Shown here: positions 1-10,171 of the stretch, in pieces
Position numbering within the stretch: the stretch's first letter is position 1
How the letters are laid out: every line of letters begins with the position of its first letter
Source of the DNA: Acinetobacter higginsii
GTDB lineage: Bacteria > Pseudomonadota > Gammaproteobacteria > Pseudomonadales > Moraxellaceae
NCBI RefSeq assembly: GCF_000369525.1
Contig: NZ_KB850072.1
Span: 484,147 to 548,146 of the forward strand
DNA: 64,000 bases
Direction of reading: 5' to 3'
Notes under the pieces: generated by a model
Told to the model about the DNA's origin: nothing
The model's input: only the letters and a program-made list of their open reading frames with translations
Database searches by the model: none
Position numbers and translations under genes: made by a program

Positions 1-188
<188 letters not shown>

Positions 189-233
189 TTAATTTTGGAA
201 TAAACATAAAAATAAATTCGTTGTAGCATCGGT

Positions 234-965
234 CTATACCACCTGATACTGCAAACGAGCGAGAGCTTGAATATCTTGCAATAATTTGCGTTTACTAAAG
301 ATCATACTCCAAGAGCTTCCACCGAGCTGTTTCCATAAATGCGCAAGTTGTAAGCCTGTAAATAAGCATGCACGAATACGGTTGGTATGATTGATGTCTT
401 TAAATGCTTCGGCATTACCACGTACTAAAATACGCGGATTAATCTGTCCTGCCGTTTCTACATAGGTTTGTGCAAGGTTGGCAATGATACTTGGGTGTAA
501 ATAGTTATTATCGAAAAAGGAGAGTTGCTTTAAGATTTTTTGTTGCGAGCTTTCTATAATTTTTACGTATTCAGGGTTACTGTAGACTTTCTTTTCCAAC
601 TGCAACAGGGCCATCGCATAGGACATGGGTAGTTTTGCTGTCGACATTTTTGGAACACGGGATTTTGGTGCGGTATTAAAAGGCTGAGTAATACAGCCTT
701 CTAATGTTTTTAATCCGAGTGAAATGTCTGCAAGTTGATTAAAAAAATCTAAGGTCTGAGTGGCATTGTTTGCCGCAGGACGAATATTTAGACTGGCTTT
801 AATCAATAGTTCAAAATAGAAATTACCACTATCACCAATGCTTTGCTGACCAGCCATCGCAGTCATATGTGTTAACTGAGTTGCCTGAAAGACTGCGGCC
901 AATGCTAGAGCACGGTTCTGTCTAACATTCAACGCTTGAGTGTGCTGAAAGGGTAACTCGACCAT
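234..965 (-). CDS. hflD: HflD (YcfC) homologue, high-frequency-lysogenization/membrane protein
   Basis: The 243-residue product has the size and position of HflD, between mnmA and purB. E. coli HflD is a peripheral inner-membrane protein that was first described as binding phage lambda CII; its cellular role is not clear. The N-terminal stretch with [16 protein letters not shown] matches the family start. It is mostly helical with no signal peptide or catalytic motif that I can see. It starts 18 bp after the mnmA stop, so it is probably translated from the same transcript. The call leans partly on synteny. Confidence 0.88.
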   Translation of the reverse strand: MVELPFQHTQALNVRQNRALALAAVFQATQLTHMTAMAGQQSIGDSGNFYFELLIKASLNIRPAANNATQTLDFFNQLADISLGLKTLEGCITQPFNTAPKSRVPKMSTAKLPMSYAMALLQLEKKVYSNPEYVKIIESSQQKILKQLSFFDNNYLHPSIIANLAQTYVETAGQINPRILVRGNAEAFKDINHTNRIRACLFTGLQLAHLWKQLGGSSWSMIFSKRKLLQDIQALARLQYQVV

Positions 966-983
966 GCTTCGCTTCCAATTTCC

Positions 984-2117
<1,134 letters not shown>

Positions 2118-2121
2118 CTAA

Positions 2122-2622
2122 TTAAGCATCCAAATGAGAAGTTAATGAGGGAGAAAAAGGGTGCTCATAAATAAGCGATAAAGGATATTTTTTGCCAGCT
2201 AGGGCATCTTCAACGGCTTTTAAAACCAATGGGCTACGTGCACGTGCTGTTTCTTGTAACTCATCCAAGTTCATCCATACAGCACCAACAATACCTGTAT
2301 CCAGTTGCGCATTTTCTTCAACTGCCGTGACATGGGCCAAGAAGCAAAAACGGTAGTAGGTACGATCAGGAAACATTGGTGGGGTATAGGTATAGATCCC
2401 AAGCAGATGATCAATTTCAACATGATGACCTGTTTCTTCTAAGGTCTCACGGATCGCTGCATGAATAATGGTTTCGTCGCATTCGACATGACCTGCCGGT
2501 TGATTAAACACAGTATGTACAAAGCCTTCGCTGTGTTCTTCAACAAACAGAAAACGTCCGTCTTTTTCGACAACAGTGGCGACTGTGACATGAGGTGTCC
2601 AAGCGGTCATAGAAAGCACCAT
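2122..2622 (-). CDS. nudJ: NUDIX hydrolase, NudJ-type phosphatase
   Basis: A complete NUDIX box runs from GHVECDE through RETLEETG (residues 45-67), the GX5EX7REUXEEXGU signature that binds Mg. The N-terminal TPHVTVATVV and C-terminal RSPLVLKAVEDALAGKKYPL resemble E. coli NudJ, which removes phosphates from nucleoside di- and triphosphates and from thiamine pyrophosphate precursors. As in E. coli, it lies directly before mnmA. A second ATG four codons in (2610) is equally possible, since neither has a clear ribosome binding site. Confidence 0.85.
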   Translation of the reverse strand: MVLSMTAWTPHVTVATVVEKDGRFLFVEEHSEGFVHTVFNQPAGHVECDETIIHAAIRETLEETGHHVEIDHLLGIYTYTPPMFPDRTYYRFCFLAHVTAVEENAQLDTGIVGAVWMNLDELQETARARSPLVLKAVEDALAGKKYPLSLIYEHPFSPSLTSHLDA

Positions 2623-2910
2623 GATTTTAAAAAACGTATTCTACAAAATTTGACTGTTTTTGGCTACATAGGAAGGTTAATTGGCTAAAGCGGAAGAAAA
2701 ATATTTGTTGTGATCCGTGTGTATTTGATGTGTTGAGAATCGAAAAGGAATTGCTTCAAAAAAACAGAATGTGCTAGTGTGTTTTTTGACCGCAAGGTAA
2801 AAATAATAATTCCGTCTAAGCGATGTATTATTTGCTTAGGCCTTTCAATAATTTAGAAGTAGAACAGATGAAGAATTAGGCTCATATACAGCACACGGAG
2901 TTGAAGTATT

Positions 2911-4086
2911 ATGCAACATATTAAAATTAAACCTGGTGTCGCTTTAGCAGAACAAGCAGAGATTGGCCATAATCGCTGGCATCCAGATATTCCATTTTTA
3001 ACATCGGTGAAACCAGGGGAAGAAATTCTCATTGAAAGTCTGGATTTTCTGGACGCTCAAATTAAAGATACCGATGATGTGTCTGATGTAAAACATGTTG
3101 ATCTCACTCGAGCACATCCTTTGACAGGACCTTTTTATGTCGAGGGTGCTGAGCCAGGCGATTTATTGGTGATCGATCTTTTGGATATTCAACCGATCTC
3201 AGCAGTTGGTTTTTCAGGTGTGTTTGCGAAAGAAAATGGCGGTGGCTTTTTAGCGGATTATTTCCCTGAAGCAGATAAGGCAATTTGGGATTTAAAAGGA
3301 TTATTTGCAACATCACGTCATATCCCTGGTGTTCGTATTGCTGGCTTAAAACATCCTGGATTAATGGGGACGCTTCCTTCACATGAGCTTTTAAAAGAGT
3401 GGAATCGTAGAGAGGCGTTATTGGTACCTAAGGGACAGGCAAATCCACCTGATCCAAGAACTGCGGTGTTACGAGGTGTGACAGGGGCAGAGTTTGATCG
3501 GATGGCAGTTGAAGCTGCTCGTACAGTGCCGCCGCGTGAACATGGCGGTAATACCGATATTAAAGATCTAGCTGCGGGCAGTCGTATTTATTTTCCTGTG
3601 TATCAGAAAGGCGCTGGCTTCTCGATGGGTGATCTACACTTCTCACAAGGTGATGGCGAAATCGGATTCTGTGGTGCGATTGAAATGGATGGGGTAACGC
3701 GTGTTGGTTTTGACCTGATTAAAGGAGGAATGGAAAAATATAATATTGATTCACCGATCTTTGTTCCAAGCAATGTCAGACCTAATTACGATCAGTGGCT
3801 AACCTTTGAAGGTATTAGCGTGGAAAATGGGGTAAATCATTACTTGGATGCCACGGTTGCTTATCGTCAGGCCTGTTTAAAAGCGATTAAATATCTTGAG
3901 AATTTTGGATTTACGGGATCTCAAGCCTATATGTTGCTGACCGCTGCACCTGTTGAAGGGCGTATCGGTGGCATTGTGGATATTCCAAACTGTGCCTGCA
4001 CAATTTCTTTACCAACTTCTATCTTTGAGAAGAATATTTTGCCGCAAGGTGCCTTAAACGAAAATAAGTTTTGGGGATATCGTTAG
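2911..4086 (+). CDS. fmdA: Formamidase/acetamidase (FmdA family)
   Basis: FmdA-family enzymes hydrolyse formamide or short amides to ammonia and the acid in the cytoplasm. The 391-aa product has the family length and typical stretches: GPFYVEGAEPGDLLVIDLLDI near residue 75, VPPREHGGNTDIKDL near 207, and FSQGDGEIGFCGAIEMDG near 245. A fmdB-type zinc-ribbon gene follows at 43 bp, the usual companion. It is divergent from nudJ across a 288-bp gap in which I see no further gene. Formamide as substrate is inferred from the family. Confidence 0.9.
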   Translation: MQHIKIKPGVALAEQAEIGHNRWHPDIPFLTSVKPGEEILIESLDFLDAQIKDTDDVSDVKHVDLTRAHPLTGPFYVEGAEPGDLLVIDLLDIQPISAVGFSGVFAKENGGGFLADYFPEADKAIWDLKGLFATSRHIPGVRIAGLKHPGLMGTLPSHELLKEWNRREALLVPKGQANPPDPRTAVLRGVTGAEFDRMAVEAARTVPPREHGGNTDIKDLAAGSRIYFPVYQKGAGFSMGDLHFSQGDGEIGFCGAIEMDGVTRVGFDLIKGGMEKYNIDSPIFVPSNVRPNYDQWLTFEGISVENGVNHYLDATVAYRQACLKAIKYLENFGFTGSQAYMLLTAAPVEGRIGGIVDIPNCACTISLPTSIFEKNILPQGALNENKFWGYR

Positions 4087-4129
4087 TCTTGGGTGAATGC
4101 AAGATTGATCGCTAAAGAAGGATTTTAAG

Positions 4130-4426
4130 ATGCCACTGTATGATTTTAGATGTGAGTGTTGTGAAGGGATTTTTGAGCAGAGTGTCCCAATGGCCAGTAT
4201 TGCAAGGGATAACACATCTTGCCCGTATTGCCAGAAATCCATGTTGTTGAAACCAATGATTACAGGGCATCAAAAGATCTCAGTCAAAAATAAATGGCGA
4301 CCCTCATCGAGTGCCGAGCAACTGGCAGGGCCCTTGGTTGAAGGGCCTGGGACCAGCAAAAAAAGTGCTCGGACTTCAGTGTTGCATAACTGCCGAGGTG
4401 TGAATTGTTCTTTATGTGAGCTTTAA
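4130..4426 (+). CDS. fmdB: FmdB-family zinc-ribbon protein
   Basis: This is a 98-aa protein with the FmdB start MPLYDFRCECCEGIFEQ and a second cysteine pair, CPYC, near residue 37. Together they form a CxxC...CxxC zinc ribbon. The C-terminus carries four more cysteines, including the NCSLCEL end. Family members sit beside formamidase genes and were proposed as regulators, but no direct function is established. It follows fmdA by 43 bp and is probably co-transcribed. An AGGA stretch precedes the ATG at 4130. Confidence 0.85.
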   Translation: MPLYDFRCECCEGIFEQSVPMASIARDNTSCPYCQKSMLLKPMITGHQKISVKNKWRPSSSAEQLAGPLVEGPGTSKKSARTSVLHNCRGVNCSLCEL

Positions 4427-4460
4427 TATCTCACTATTTTAGTGTTTAAGACACATATTT

Positions 4461-4496
4461 AATCAGCATTTAACACCTGTTATATGCTGATTTTAA
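4461..4496. terminator. Bidirectional terminator between fmdB and the carbonic anhydrase
   Basis: The arms AATCAGCAT and ATGCTGATT enclose a 14-base loop, with T-rich sequence on the right and A-rich on the left. It sits between two convergent genes, so it can end both transcripts. Confidence 0.7.
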
Positions 4497-4498
4497 AA

Positions 4499-5041
4499 TT
4501 ACTTCTCTTGATCTAAATAATTATTCTTCACTTTCACATAATGACGTGCTGAATAAGGAAGGAATTCCATTTCTTTTTCGGTCAACGCACGAACTTGCTG
4601 TACTGGGCTCCCGACATAAAGATAGCCACTTTTTAAGACTTTGCGTGGCGGCACCAGACTACTTGCACCAATCATCACATCATCTTCAATAACAACATCA
4701 TCTAACACCACGGTATTAATCCCGATCAAGACACGATTACCAATGGTGCATCCATGTAAAGTCACATGATGCCCAACAGTTACATCTTCTCCAATGACCA
4801 GCGGAGAACCATTCGGTTTAGATTGATTTTTGTGGCTGACATGCAACATACAGTGATCTTGCACATTGCTGTTTTTGCCGATTTGAATCGAATTTACATC
4901 ACCACGAATCACAGCAAAAGGCCAGACGGAAACATTCTCTGCTAATTTGACATCACCAACTACAACTGACATCTCATCTACATAGCAGCTTGAATCAACG
5001 TCAGGTTTTTGGTCTAAATAAGGACGGATGTTCTTTGGCAT
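4499..5041 (-). CDS. Gamma carbonic anhydrase family protein (YrdA/PaaY-like)
   Basis: The 180-aa product has left-handed beta-helix hexapeptide repeats, for example VWPFAVIRGDVNSIQIG, VGHHVTLHGCTIGNRVLIG and VVLDDVVIEDDVMIGA. The His residues in MLHVSHKN and VTVGHHVTLHG stand where the family binds metal between subunits of a trimer. Proteins of this size and pattern are annotated as gamma-class carbonic anhydrase-like, but many lack proven activity. It is a single gene, convergent with fmdB. Confidence 0.87.
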   Translation of the reverse strand: MPKNIRPYLDQKPDVDSSCYVDEMSVVVGDVKLAENVSVWPFAVIRGDVNSIQIGKNSNVQDHCMLHVSHKNQSKPNGSPLVIGEDVTVGHHVTLHGCTIGNRVLIGINTVVLDDVVIEDDVMIGASSLVPPRKVLKSGYLYVGSPVQQVRALTEKEMEFLPYSARHYVKVKNNYLDQEK

Positions 5042-5080
5042 AATGGCTTTCGATCGGAAAATTTAAAGGAATTATAAAAT

Positions 5081-5114
5081 AAAAAAGCATCCATGCCCAA
5101 GAGCATGAATGCTT
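5081..5114 (-). terminator. Terminator after dacC
   Basis: On the minus strand the inverted repeat AAGCATTCATGC...GCATGGATGCTT is followed by a run of six T. It lies 20 bp past the dacC stop codon. Confidence 0.75.
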
Positions 5115-5133
5115 AATCGTACTCTTCTAAAAT

Positions 5134-6282
5134 TTAGAATAAGTTACTGAAGAACATTTTGATATGGTCAATCATACGTGCAAAGAAGCTAGCTTCTTCA
5201 ACAGGTTTTAATGCAACCAGTGGTTTTTCAGCAATCACTTTGCCATCGAGACTCGCGACTAATTTACCAACCACTTGACCTTTGGCTAAAGGTGCATTCA
5301 GTTTTGGTTGAACCACAAGCTGAGTTTTAATCTTGTCTGCTTGGCCTTTAGGCATGGTGACATTGAAGTTTTCAGCTAAGCCAATTTGAACTTCGTCTTG
5401 TTTACCAAACCATACTTTTGCTTTAGCAAGAACTTGGTTAGCAGGTTGAACGTTTGCAGTTTCAAAGTTTGCAAAGCCCCAAGCCAATAATGTACGTGTT
5501 TGGCTGGCACGTTCATTCATGCTTGGTGTACCAAAGATCACCGAGATCAAACGCATTGGACCGCGTTTACTTGACGTGGTTAAGCAGAAACCTGCTTCAT
5601 TGGTATGACCTGTTTTTAAACCATCAACACTTGGATCTGTATAAAGAAGGGCATTACGATTGCCTTGCTTAATCCCGTTGAAAGTAAATTCTTTTTCAGA
5701 ATAGATTGGGTAGTATTTAGAGCTATCTTTGATAATGTGCTGAGCAAGAATTGCCATATCTTTTGCTGTTGAATAATGACCATCAGCTGGCATACCTGTT
5801 GAGTTGATGAAATGCGTATTCACCATACCCACACGTTTTGCTTCTTGGTTCATCATGTGGGCAAAAGTACCTTCATTGCCCGCAATGTGTTCGGCCATTG
5901 CTTTAGATGCATCATTACCTGACTGGATAATAATACCACGTAGCATTTCTAAAACTGTTGCCGTGCCATTTAAAGGAACGTACATACATGATTCAGAACT
6001 GCTACCACGACACCACGCAGATTCATTCATGCGTACTTGTTCGTTTTCAGTCAATTCACCCTTTAAAAGTTTCTGCTCAATGATGTAGCTTGTCATCATT
6101 TTTGTCATTGAAGCAGGTGCAAGTTTTTCATCTTCGTTTTTAGCAGCGAGAATCTGTCCAGTCTCGTAATCCATCAATACATAAGATTTATTATTTAATT
6201 CTGGTGGAGCAGATAGGACAGTTGCTGCATATGAAAAGCTTGGCAAAAGGAGTAATGCAGCAAGAGCGCTTTTTTGAGTCAT
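5134..6282 (-). CDS. dacC: D-alanyl-D-alanine carboxypeptidase (PBP5/6 type)
   Basis: The enzyme trims the terminal D-Ala from peptidoglycan pentapeptides in the periplasm. From the ATG at 6282 it has a signal peptide (MTQKSALAALLLLPSFSYA), the acyl-serine motif SMTK (residues 58-61), the SGND motif, and the KTG box in DGLKTGHTNEAG. The C-terminus ends in an amphipathic helix (FFARMIDHIKMFFSNLF) of the kind that anchors PBP5 to the membrane. A start at 6342 would also be open but lies inside a terminator hairpin, so I reject it. The gene has 382 codons, normal for the family. Confidence 0.93.
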   Translation of the reverse strand: MTQKSALAALLLLPSFSYAATVLSAPPELNNKSYVLMDYETGQILAAKNEDEKLAPASMTKMMTSYIIEQKLLKGELTENEQVRMNESAWCRGSSSESCMYVPLNGTATVLEMLRGIIIQSGNDASKAMAEHIAGNEGTFAHMMNQEAKRVGMVNTHFINSTGMPADGHYSTAKDMAILAQHIIKDSSKYYPIYSEKEFTFNGIKQGNRNALLYTDPSVDGLKTGHTNEAGFCLTTSSKRGPMRLISVIFGTPSMNERASQTRTLLAWGFANFETANVQPANQVLAKAKVWFGKQDEVQIGLAENFNVTMPKGQADKIKTQLVVQPKLNAPLAKGQVVGKLVASLDGKVIAEKPLVALKPVEEASFFARMIDHIKMFFSNLF

Positions 6283-6340
6283 TCTAGGTGGTTCCAATAT
6301 CTTGTATGAAGCAGACGAGCCTAGCATTTTAGGACAAAGC

Positions 6341-6373
6341 AAAGCCGACTTCTACGGGGGAAGTCGGCTTTTT
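6341..6373. terminator. Terminator between two minus-strand genes
   Basis: AAAGCCGACTTC and GAAGTCGGCTTT form a near-perfect 12-bp stem around a short loop. It is downstream of the secreted-protein gene at 6410 and just upstream of dacC. Confidence 0.75.
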
Positions 6374-6409
6374 CATACAGTATTGTAACCTGAAGCTTAA
6401 TTGGTCGGA

Positions 6410-6811
6410 TTATTTCGAGTAATAATTACGAACATCATCACAAATCTGGCGGTTATCATCATCAGAAGCTGCTTTTGCGTCAGCACGCGCTTCTTTTAAT
6501 GCCTCTTGGTAGTCCTTGCCTTTGACGCGTTTATTAAGGGTTTCAACGGCATTCGCTTCATTGTTTAAATAAGCTTTAACGAGGTTGTCATAGGCTTTAT
6601 TAAATTTTAAATCTTTGCCAATTAAACTTGGACAAATTTCAGAAAGAACATAGATAGCAGCAAGTTCTTGCTTGGTCACACTATCAGACATAGGCGTGAC
6701 TTCAATCTTTTCAGGTTCTGACTTTTTTTCAGCTGCAAATGCTGTTGGCGCAAGTGCACTTGAGGCGATGAGGAATGATAAACCTAGTGTTTTAAAAACA
6801 TTTTTCTTCAT
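6410..6811 (-). CDS. Small secreted protein, paralogue of 7608-7982
   Basis: The 133-aa product has a clear signal peptide (MKKNVFKTLGLSFLIASSALAPTAFA). The mature part is helical and charged, with two cysteines in EICPSLIGK and RQICDDV that could form a periplasmic disulfide. It shares the pattern CPxLIGK, a conserved F, a Tyr, LKEAR and a C-terminal Cys-x-x-V with the gene at 7608-7982, so the two are paralogues. I recall a family named MCR_0457 in Acinetobacter and Moraxella that fits, but could not check it. Function unknown. Confidence 0.8.
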   Translation of the reverse strand: MKKNVFKTLGLSFLIASSALAPTAFAAEKKSEPEKIEVTPMSDSVTKQELAAIYVLSEICPSLIGKDLKFNKAYDNLVKAYLNNEANAVETLNKRVKGKDYQEALKEARADAKAASDDDNRQICDDVRNYYSK

Positions 6812-7146
6812 AACAAATCAAACTCAAAAACAAGACTTAAAGAATTTGAACAACTTATAGCACAAAAGCATGTTAAAAAATGTATGTTTGCTGTAGGAAG
6901 CGTGGAGAAAATGTGGGTATAGATATACAGAATATAAAACGTAGTGATCTTTTTGAGGTTTGATGAGCCATGTTTTGACATGCTTGCTTGTACATGGTTT
7001 GCTTTAAAAGTAGGCGATTTAAGATGAGTTTGTTTTAATAGGGTTGCGATGAGCATGGATGAAGCCACTGCGCCACAAGAGAGGCACGCAAAGTAAATAA
7101 AAATGTGAGAGAAAATAAGAAATCTGTAGATAGTAGGAGTAATAAG
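6812..7146. other. Intergenic stretch with no supported gene
   Basis: This gap of about 335 bp separates the divergent secreted-protein and VOC genes. A minus-strand open frame covers it but lacks a ribosome binding site, and its composition looks accidental. Near the right end a short plus-strand frame (about 7049-7096) could be debris of a lost gene. Promoters of both neighbours should be here, but I cannot point to a convincing pair of boxes. Confidence 0.4.
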
Positions 7147-7509
7147 ATGAAAGCAAAATTCACAGGCGGTGTTGATATTGCACTTAAACTTCCACCACAT
7201 CAATTTGAAGCTACCGTTAAGTTTTATCGTGATGTGATTGGCCTTAAACAAATTACAGATAAGCTGCCTGATATAGGCTTTGAACTTGGACCCGTTAAAT
7301 TATGGATCGCTGCGGCACCTGAGATGAGTCAAGCTGAGCTTTGGCTTGAATTGTTTACCGATAATTTCTCCGAAGCTGCTGAATATTTGGAAGCGGCGGG
7401 TGTAATTCGTTGTGATGCAATTGAACCCTTAACAGAGGGATTTCGAGGAGGGTGGATTACTAGTCCAGCTAATATTATTCATATGGTTCGTGAACCGGAT
7501 GCTTGGTAA
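7147..7509 (+). CDS. VOC (glyoxalase/bleomycin-resistance fold) family protein
   Basis: The 120-residue product has the VOC pattern: a first beta-alpha-beta unit with ATVKFYRDVIGLKQI, then WLELFTDNFSEAAEYLEAAGV and a closing strand IIHMVREPDAW. The ATG at 7147 follows a good AGGAG at 7136-7140, so I prefer it to the upstream frame opening at 7105. The metal-binding residues are not clear enough to name a substrate. It lies alone between two paralogous secreted-protein genes. Confidence 0.75.
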   Translation: MKAKFTGGVDIALKLPPHQFEATVKFYRDVIGLKQITDKLPDIGFELGPVKLWIAAAPEMSQAELWLELFTDNFSEAAEYLEAAGVIRCDAIEPLTEGFRGGWITSPANIIHMVREPDAW

Positions 7510-7556
7510 GTATTATTCGAGCAATATCAGAACTTTTATCAATTAGATACAGCGAA

Positions 7557-7588
7557 GTGGTTTTAACTCATTTAATCGTTAAAACCAC
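7557..7588. terminator. Bidirectional terminator between convergent genes
   Basis: GTGGTTTTAAC and GTTAAAACCAC form an 11-bp perfect stem with a 10-base loop, between the VOC gene and the secreted-protein gene at 7608. Confidence 0.7.
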
Positions 7589-7607
7589 ATCAGATTTCTA
7601 AAAGTGA

Positions 7608-7982
7608 TTAACCTTCAAAATTAATTACTTCTTCACATACTGATTTTTGTTCGGCTTTATCCACTTCAGATGCTGCTTCACGAGCATCTTTTAGCAAAGT
7701 TTTAAATTCAGCATCTTTCTGTAAGCTGTCCAAAGAAGCAGATTTATCAGAATAATTACTTAAATATGAACCCATCATTTTTTTGATATTTTGGTCAAAT
7801 TTAGCATTTTTACCAATCAAGTTCGGGCACATTTCAACCAGTACTTGTGCATTGGCGATATCATCTTTAATCAATGCATCTGCTTCTTTTACAGAAACCG
7901 CTTCATCAGCAAAAACAGTAGGTGCTGCTAAAAGTGTGAAACTCACCCCAAAAATTCGGATAAAATTAGATAAATGTCTCAT
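7608..7982 (-). CDS. Small secreted protein, paralogue of 6410-6811
   Basis: This 124-aa protein has a signal peptide ending near AAPTVFA. Mature residues include EMCPNLIGKNAKFDQ and LLKDAREAASEVD, which line up with EICPSLIGKDLKFNK and ALKEARADAKAAS in the neighbour at 6410-6811. Both keep two cysteines at the same relative positions. The pair probably arose by local duplication, with the VOC gene now between them. No enzymatic motif is visible. Confidence 0.8.
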   Translation of the reverse strand: MRHLSNFIRIFGVSFTLLAAPTVFADEAVSVKEADALIKDDIANAQVLVEMCPNLIGKNAKFDQNIKKMMGSYLSNYSDKSASLDSLQKDAEFKTLLKDAREAASEVDKAEQKSVCEEVINFEG

Positions 7983-8067
7983 GGCTGTATAAATTTCTAA
8001 TACTATGAAGACCTAAATATATATAATTCAAGGAATAATTCAATTGGAAAAACTGTTGAGTAAGCTG

Positions 8068-8299
8068 AGGTCAGTTGACAGTTCAACGATGTTGATGGCA
8101 TGGGTCGTATTCAGTTTATCTTCTCAACTTTGTTGAACGTTCAAATCAATTTGTGTCAGGTTCTTCGCGCACAGTTTATTAGAATTGTCTCTAATTTGAG
8201 GATGAAACTTGACAAGGGCAGTGTCATTGCCTAGGTTTCATGCCTGATTTAAATTATGTTGGCCTAAACACAGGGAGTGGCTGAAATACCAGTTATCCC
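8068..8299 (+). repeat. MITE-like repeat, degenerate copy A
   Basis: The left end AGGTCAGTTGACAGTTCA resembles the terminal repeat GGGTCTGTTGACATTTCA of the copy at 16542, and the right end GCTGAAATACC...TCCC resembles GCTGAAATATC...ACCC there. The interior 8200-8290 shares the GAAACTTGACAAGGG...TTTCATGCC core with that copy. It ends about 20 bp before the surE start codon, so it forms most of the surE upstream region. Confidence 0.6.
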
Positions 8300-8319
8300 C
8301 AAATAGAGAATAGATTCCA

Positions 8320-9090
8320 GTGAATATCTTAATAGCAAATGATGATGGTGTGTTTGCACCTGGGCTACAAGCTTTAGCGCAAGCATTAAAACCTTTGGGC
8401 CGCGTTGTGGTGGTTGCGCCAGAAAGTGAGCGCAGCGGTTATTCTAGTGCTTTAACACTTGATCGCCCTTTACGACCAATACAAATTTCTGAAGATGTGT
8501 GGGCAGTCAATGGAACACCTGCGGACTGTGTTTATTTATCCATGAATGGGCTGTTCGATTTTGAATTTGATCTTGTCGTGAGTGGCATCAATAGTGGTGC
8601 AAATCTTGGCGATGATGTTTTATATTCAGGTACGGTGGGTGCAGCTTTTGAAGGGCGCTTGATGAAACATCCTGCGATTGCCGTTTCTTTAGCAGGATCA
8701 AATGTACGTTCTTATGAACACCCACAACATTATGCAGTGGCAGCGCAGTGGGTTCATGATTTTATTGCCAAAGGGCTCCCTGTTTTGCCACCACGTCATA
8801 TCTTTAATATTAACATTCCAGATATTGAACAGCTTAAGGGCGCACAGGTAACCTATCAGGGGCGACGTGCTCAATCCAAGCCGATTAGTAGTCATGTTGA
8901 TCCGCGTGGTCGTCAGGTGTATTGGATTGGGTTGGCAGGAGAGGCGATTACCGATCCACAAGCGGTATCCAGTGATATTCAGTCCGATTTCTTTGCGGTT
9001 TCGAACGGTTATGTCAGCATTACTCCAATCCAGATGGATGCAACCAACTATGCTGTGCTTGAAAATTTGCATGCTCATGTAAATGGTTAG
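8320..9090 (+). CDS. surE: 5'/3'-nucleotidase SurE
   Basis: SurE removes phosphate from nucleoside monophosphates and is linked to stationary-phase survival. The metal site is visible in [15 protein letters not shown] (the two Asp at 8-9), with [19 protein letters not shown] and a Ser-rich [15 protein letters not shown] loop completing the active site. The 256 aa is the family length. The start is GTG at 8320. A MITE-like repeat lies right upstream. In many gammaproteobacteria surE precedes pcm, nlpD and rpoS; here nlpD follows without pcm or rpoS. Confidence 0.95.
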   Translation: MNILIANDDGVFAPGLQALAQALKPLGRVVVVAPESERSGYSSALTLDRPLRPIQISEDVWAVNGTPADCVYLSMNGLFDFEFDLVVSGINSGANLGDDVLYSGTVGAAFEGRLMKHPAIAVSLAGSNVRSYEHPQHYAVAAQWVHDFIAKGLPVLPPRHIFNINIPDIEQLKGAQVTYQGRRAQSKPISSHVDPRGRQVYWIGLAGEAITDPQAVSSDIQSDFFAVSNGYVSITPIQMDATNYAVLENLHAHVNG

Positions 9091-9121
9091 CCGTATGAAT
9101 GTTATAACTTTGTGAATATAG

Positions 9122-9152
9122 AAAGTGAGAACTCGTTTTTTCTCACTTTTTT
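9122..9152 (+). terminator. Terminator-like hairpin after surE
   Basis: AAAGTGAGAA and TTCTCACTTTTTT form a stem followed by T residues, 31 bp past the surE stop. It separates surE from nlpD, so the two may be transcribed separately or with partial read-through. Confidence 0.65.
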
Positions 9153-9197
9153 GGTACTCTTAGGCGCAAATGTAATAATGAATTAAGGTTTTTTTCG

Positions 9198-10034
9198 ATG
9201 AGGGCGAAGATGCACTTAAACCATGTCTCGGTTTTTCTATCACAGAAAACGATTAAAACAATCGTTTTGTCTATGGCGGTTGCAACAGTGGCAGTTATGA
9301 CGGGTTGTGCATCTAAACCGCAAGTAAATGGTGGCGCGCGTTATGTGCAAGCACCAAATTATTATACGGTTCGCTCTGGCGATACCTTAAGCGCGATTTC
9401 AAATCGTTATGGCTTGAACTACTTAGATGTTGCAGCTTTGAATGGTATTGCGCCGCCGTACCGTATTTATGTCAATCAATCTCTACGTTTAAAAGGTTCT
9501 GTCGCACAACGTACAACCTCTACGCAAGCAATGACACAGACCGCACCAATTCAACGTCAAAGCATTAATTTACCGACTCAGCAACCTGTGGCTCCAAAAA
9601 CACAGCCTGTGATCCCAAGACCAGTGGTTCCAGCAGTGCCTGTTAATCCATCTACGACCTTAGCATCAAGTCTACGTTGGGTGAAGCCATCGAATGGACC
9701 AATTATTCAAAGCTATAATATGGCGAGTAATGTAAAAGGAACGCGTTACGGTGGTAATGAAGGGGATCCAATCTTCGCAGCAGCAAATGGGCAAGTTGTC
9801 TATGCCGCAGATGGTTTAAAAGAGTACGGTAATCTTGTTTTAGTCAAACATATCGATGGTTATATCACGGCTTATGCGCATAACAGCAAAATGTTAGTCA
9901 AGAGTGGCGATACCGTGACTGCGGGGCAAAAAATTGCAGAAATGGGTTCATCGGGCGCTTCACGTGTCATGATGGAGTTCCAAGTCCGCTTAGACGGAAA
10001 ACCTGTGAATCCAGTCACAGTTTTACCAAATTAA
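9198..10034 (+). CDS. nlpD: NlpD-like lipoprotein with LysM and degenerate LytM domains
   Basis: The product begins with a lipoprotein signal ending VMTGC (Cys at 37), then a LysM domain (YYTVRSGDTLSAISNRYG, residues 50-95) that binds peptidoglycan, a Pro/Gln-rich linker, and a C-terminal LytM/M23 domain (from about 155). The catalytic zinc ligands of M23 peptidases are missing: the first HxxxD is replaced by RYGGNEGD and the last HxH by MMEFQ. Such NlpD/EnvC proteins activate cell-division amidases rather than cut the wall. A second in-frame ATG lies at 9210. Confidence 0.87.
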   Translation: MRAKMHLNHVSVFLSQKTIKTIVLSMAVATVAVMTGCASKPQVNGGARYVQAPNYYTVRSGDTLSAISNRYGLNYLDVAALNGIAPPYRIYVNQSLRLKGSVAQRTTSTQAMTQTAPIQRQSINLPTQQPVAPKTQPVIPRPVVPAVPVNPSTTLASSLRWVKPSNGPIIQSYNMASNVKGTRYGGNEGDPIFAAANGQVVYAADGLKEYGNLVLVKHIDGYITAYAHNSKMLVKSGDTVTAGQKIAEMGSSGASRVMMEFQVRLDGKPVNPVTVLPN

Positions 10035-10171
10035 CCTTAGGATTATTAACAATATTTCAATTATTTATTAATAATCCTCTAGTGCGTAAATAGACTTCCT
10101 TGTATACTGAAATGAGATTGCTTTCATTAGAACAATAAGCATATTAATAAATTAAGGTAAGAGGGAAGTCT

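Noticed and set aside
6283..6342. Longer N-terminus for dacC from an ATG at 6342
   Set aside because: It would begin inside a terminator hairpin and push the signal peptide 20 residues in; the ATG at 6282 gives a normal signal peptide.
6808..7251. Minus-strand frame of 147 aa
   Set aside because: It overlaps two real genes, has no start site support and a composition like intergenic DNA.
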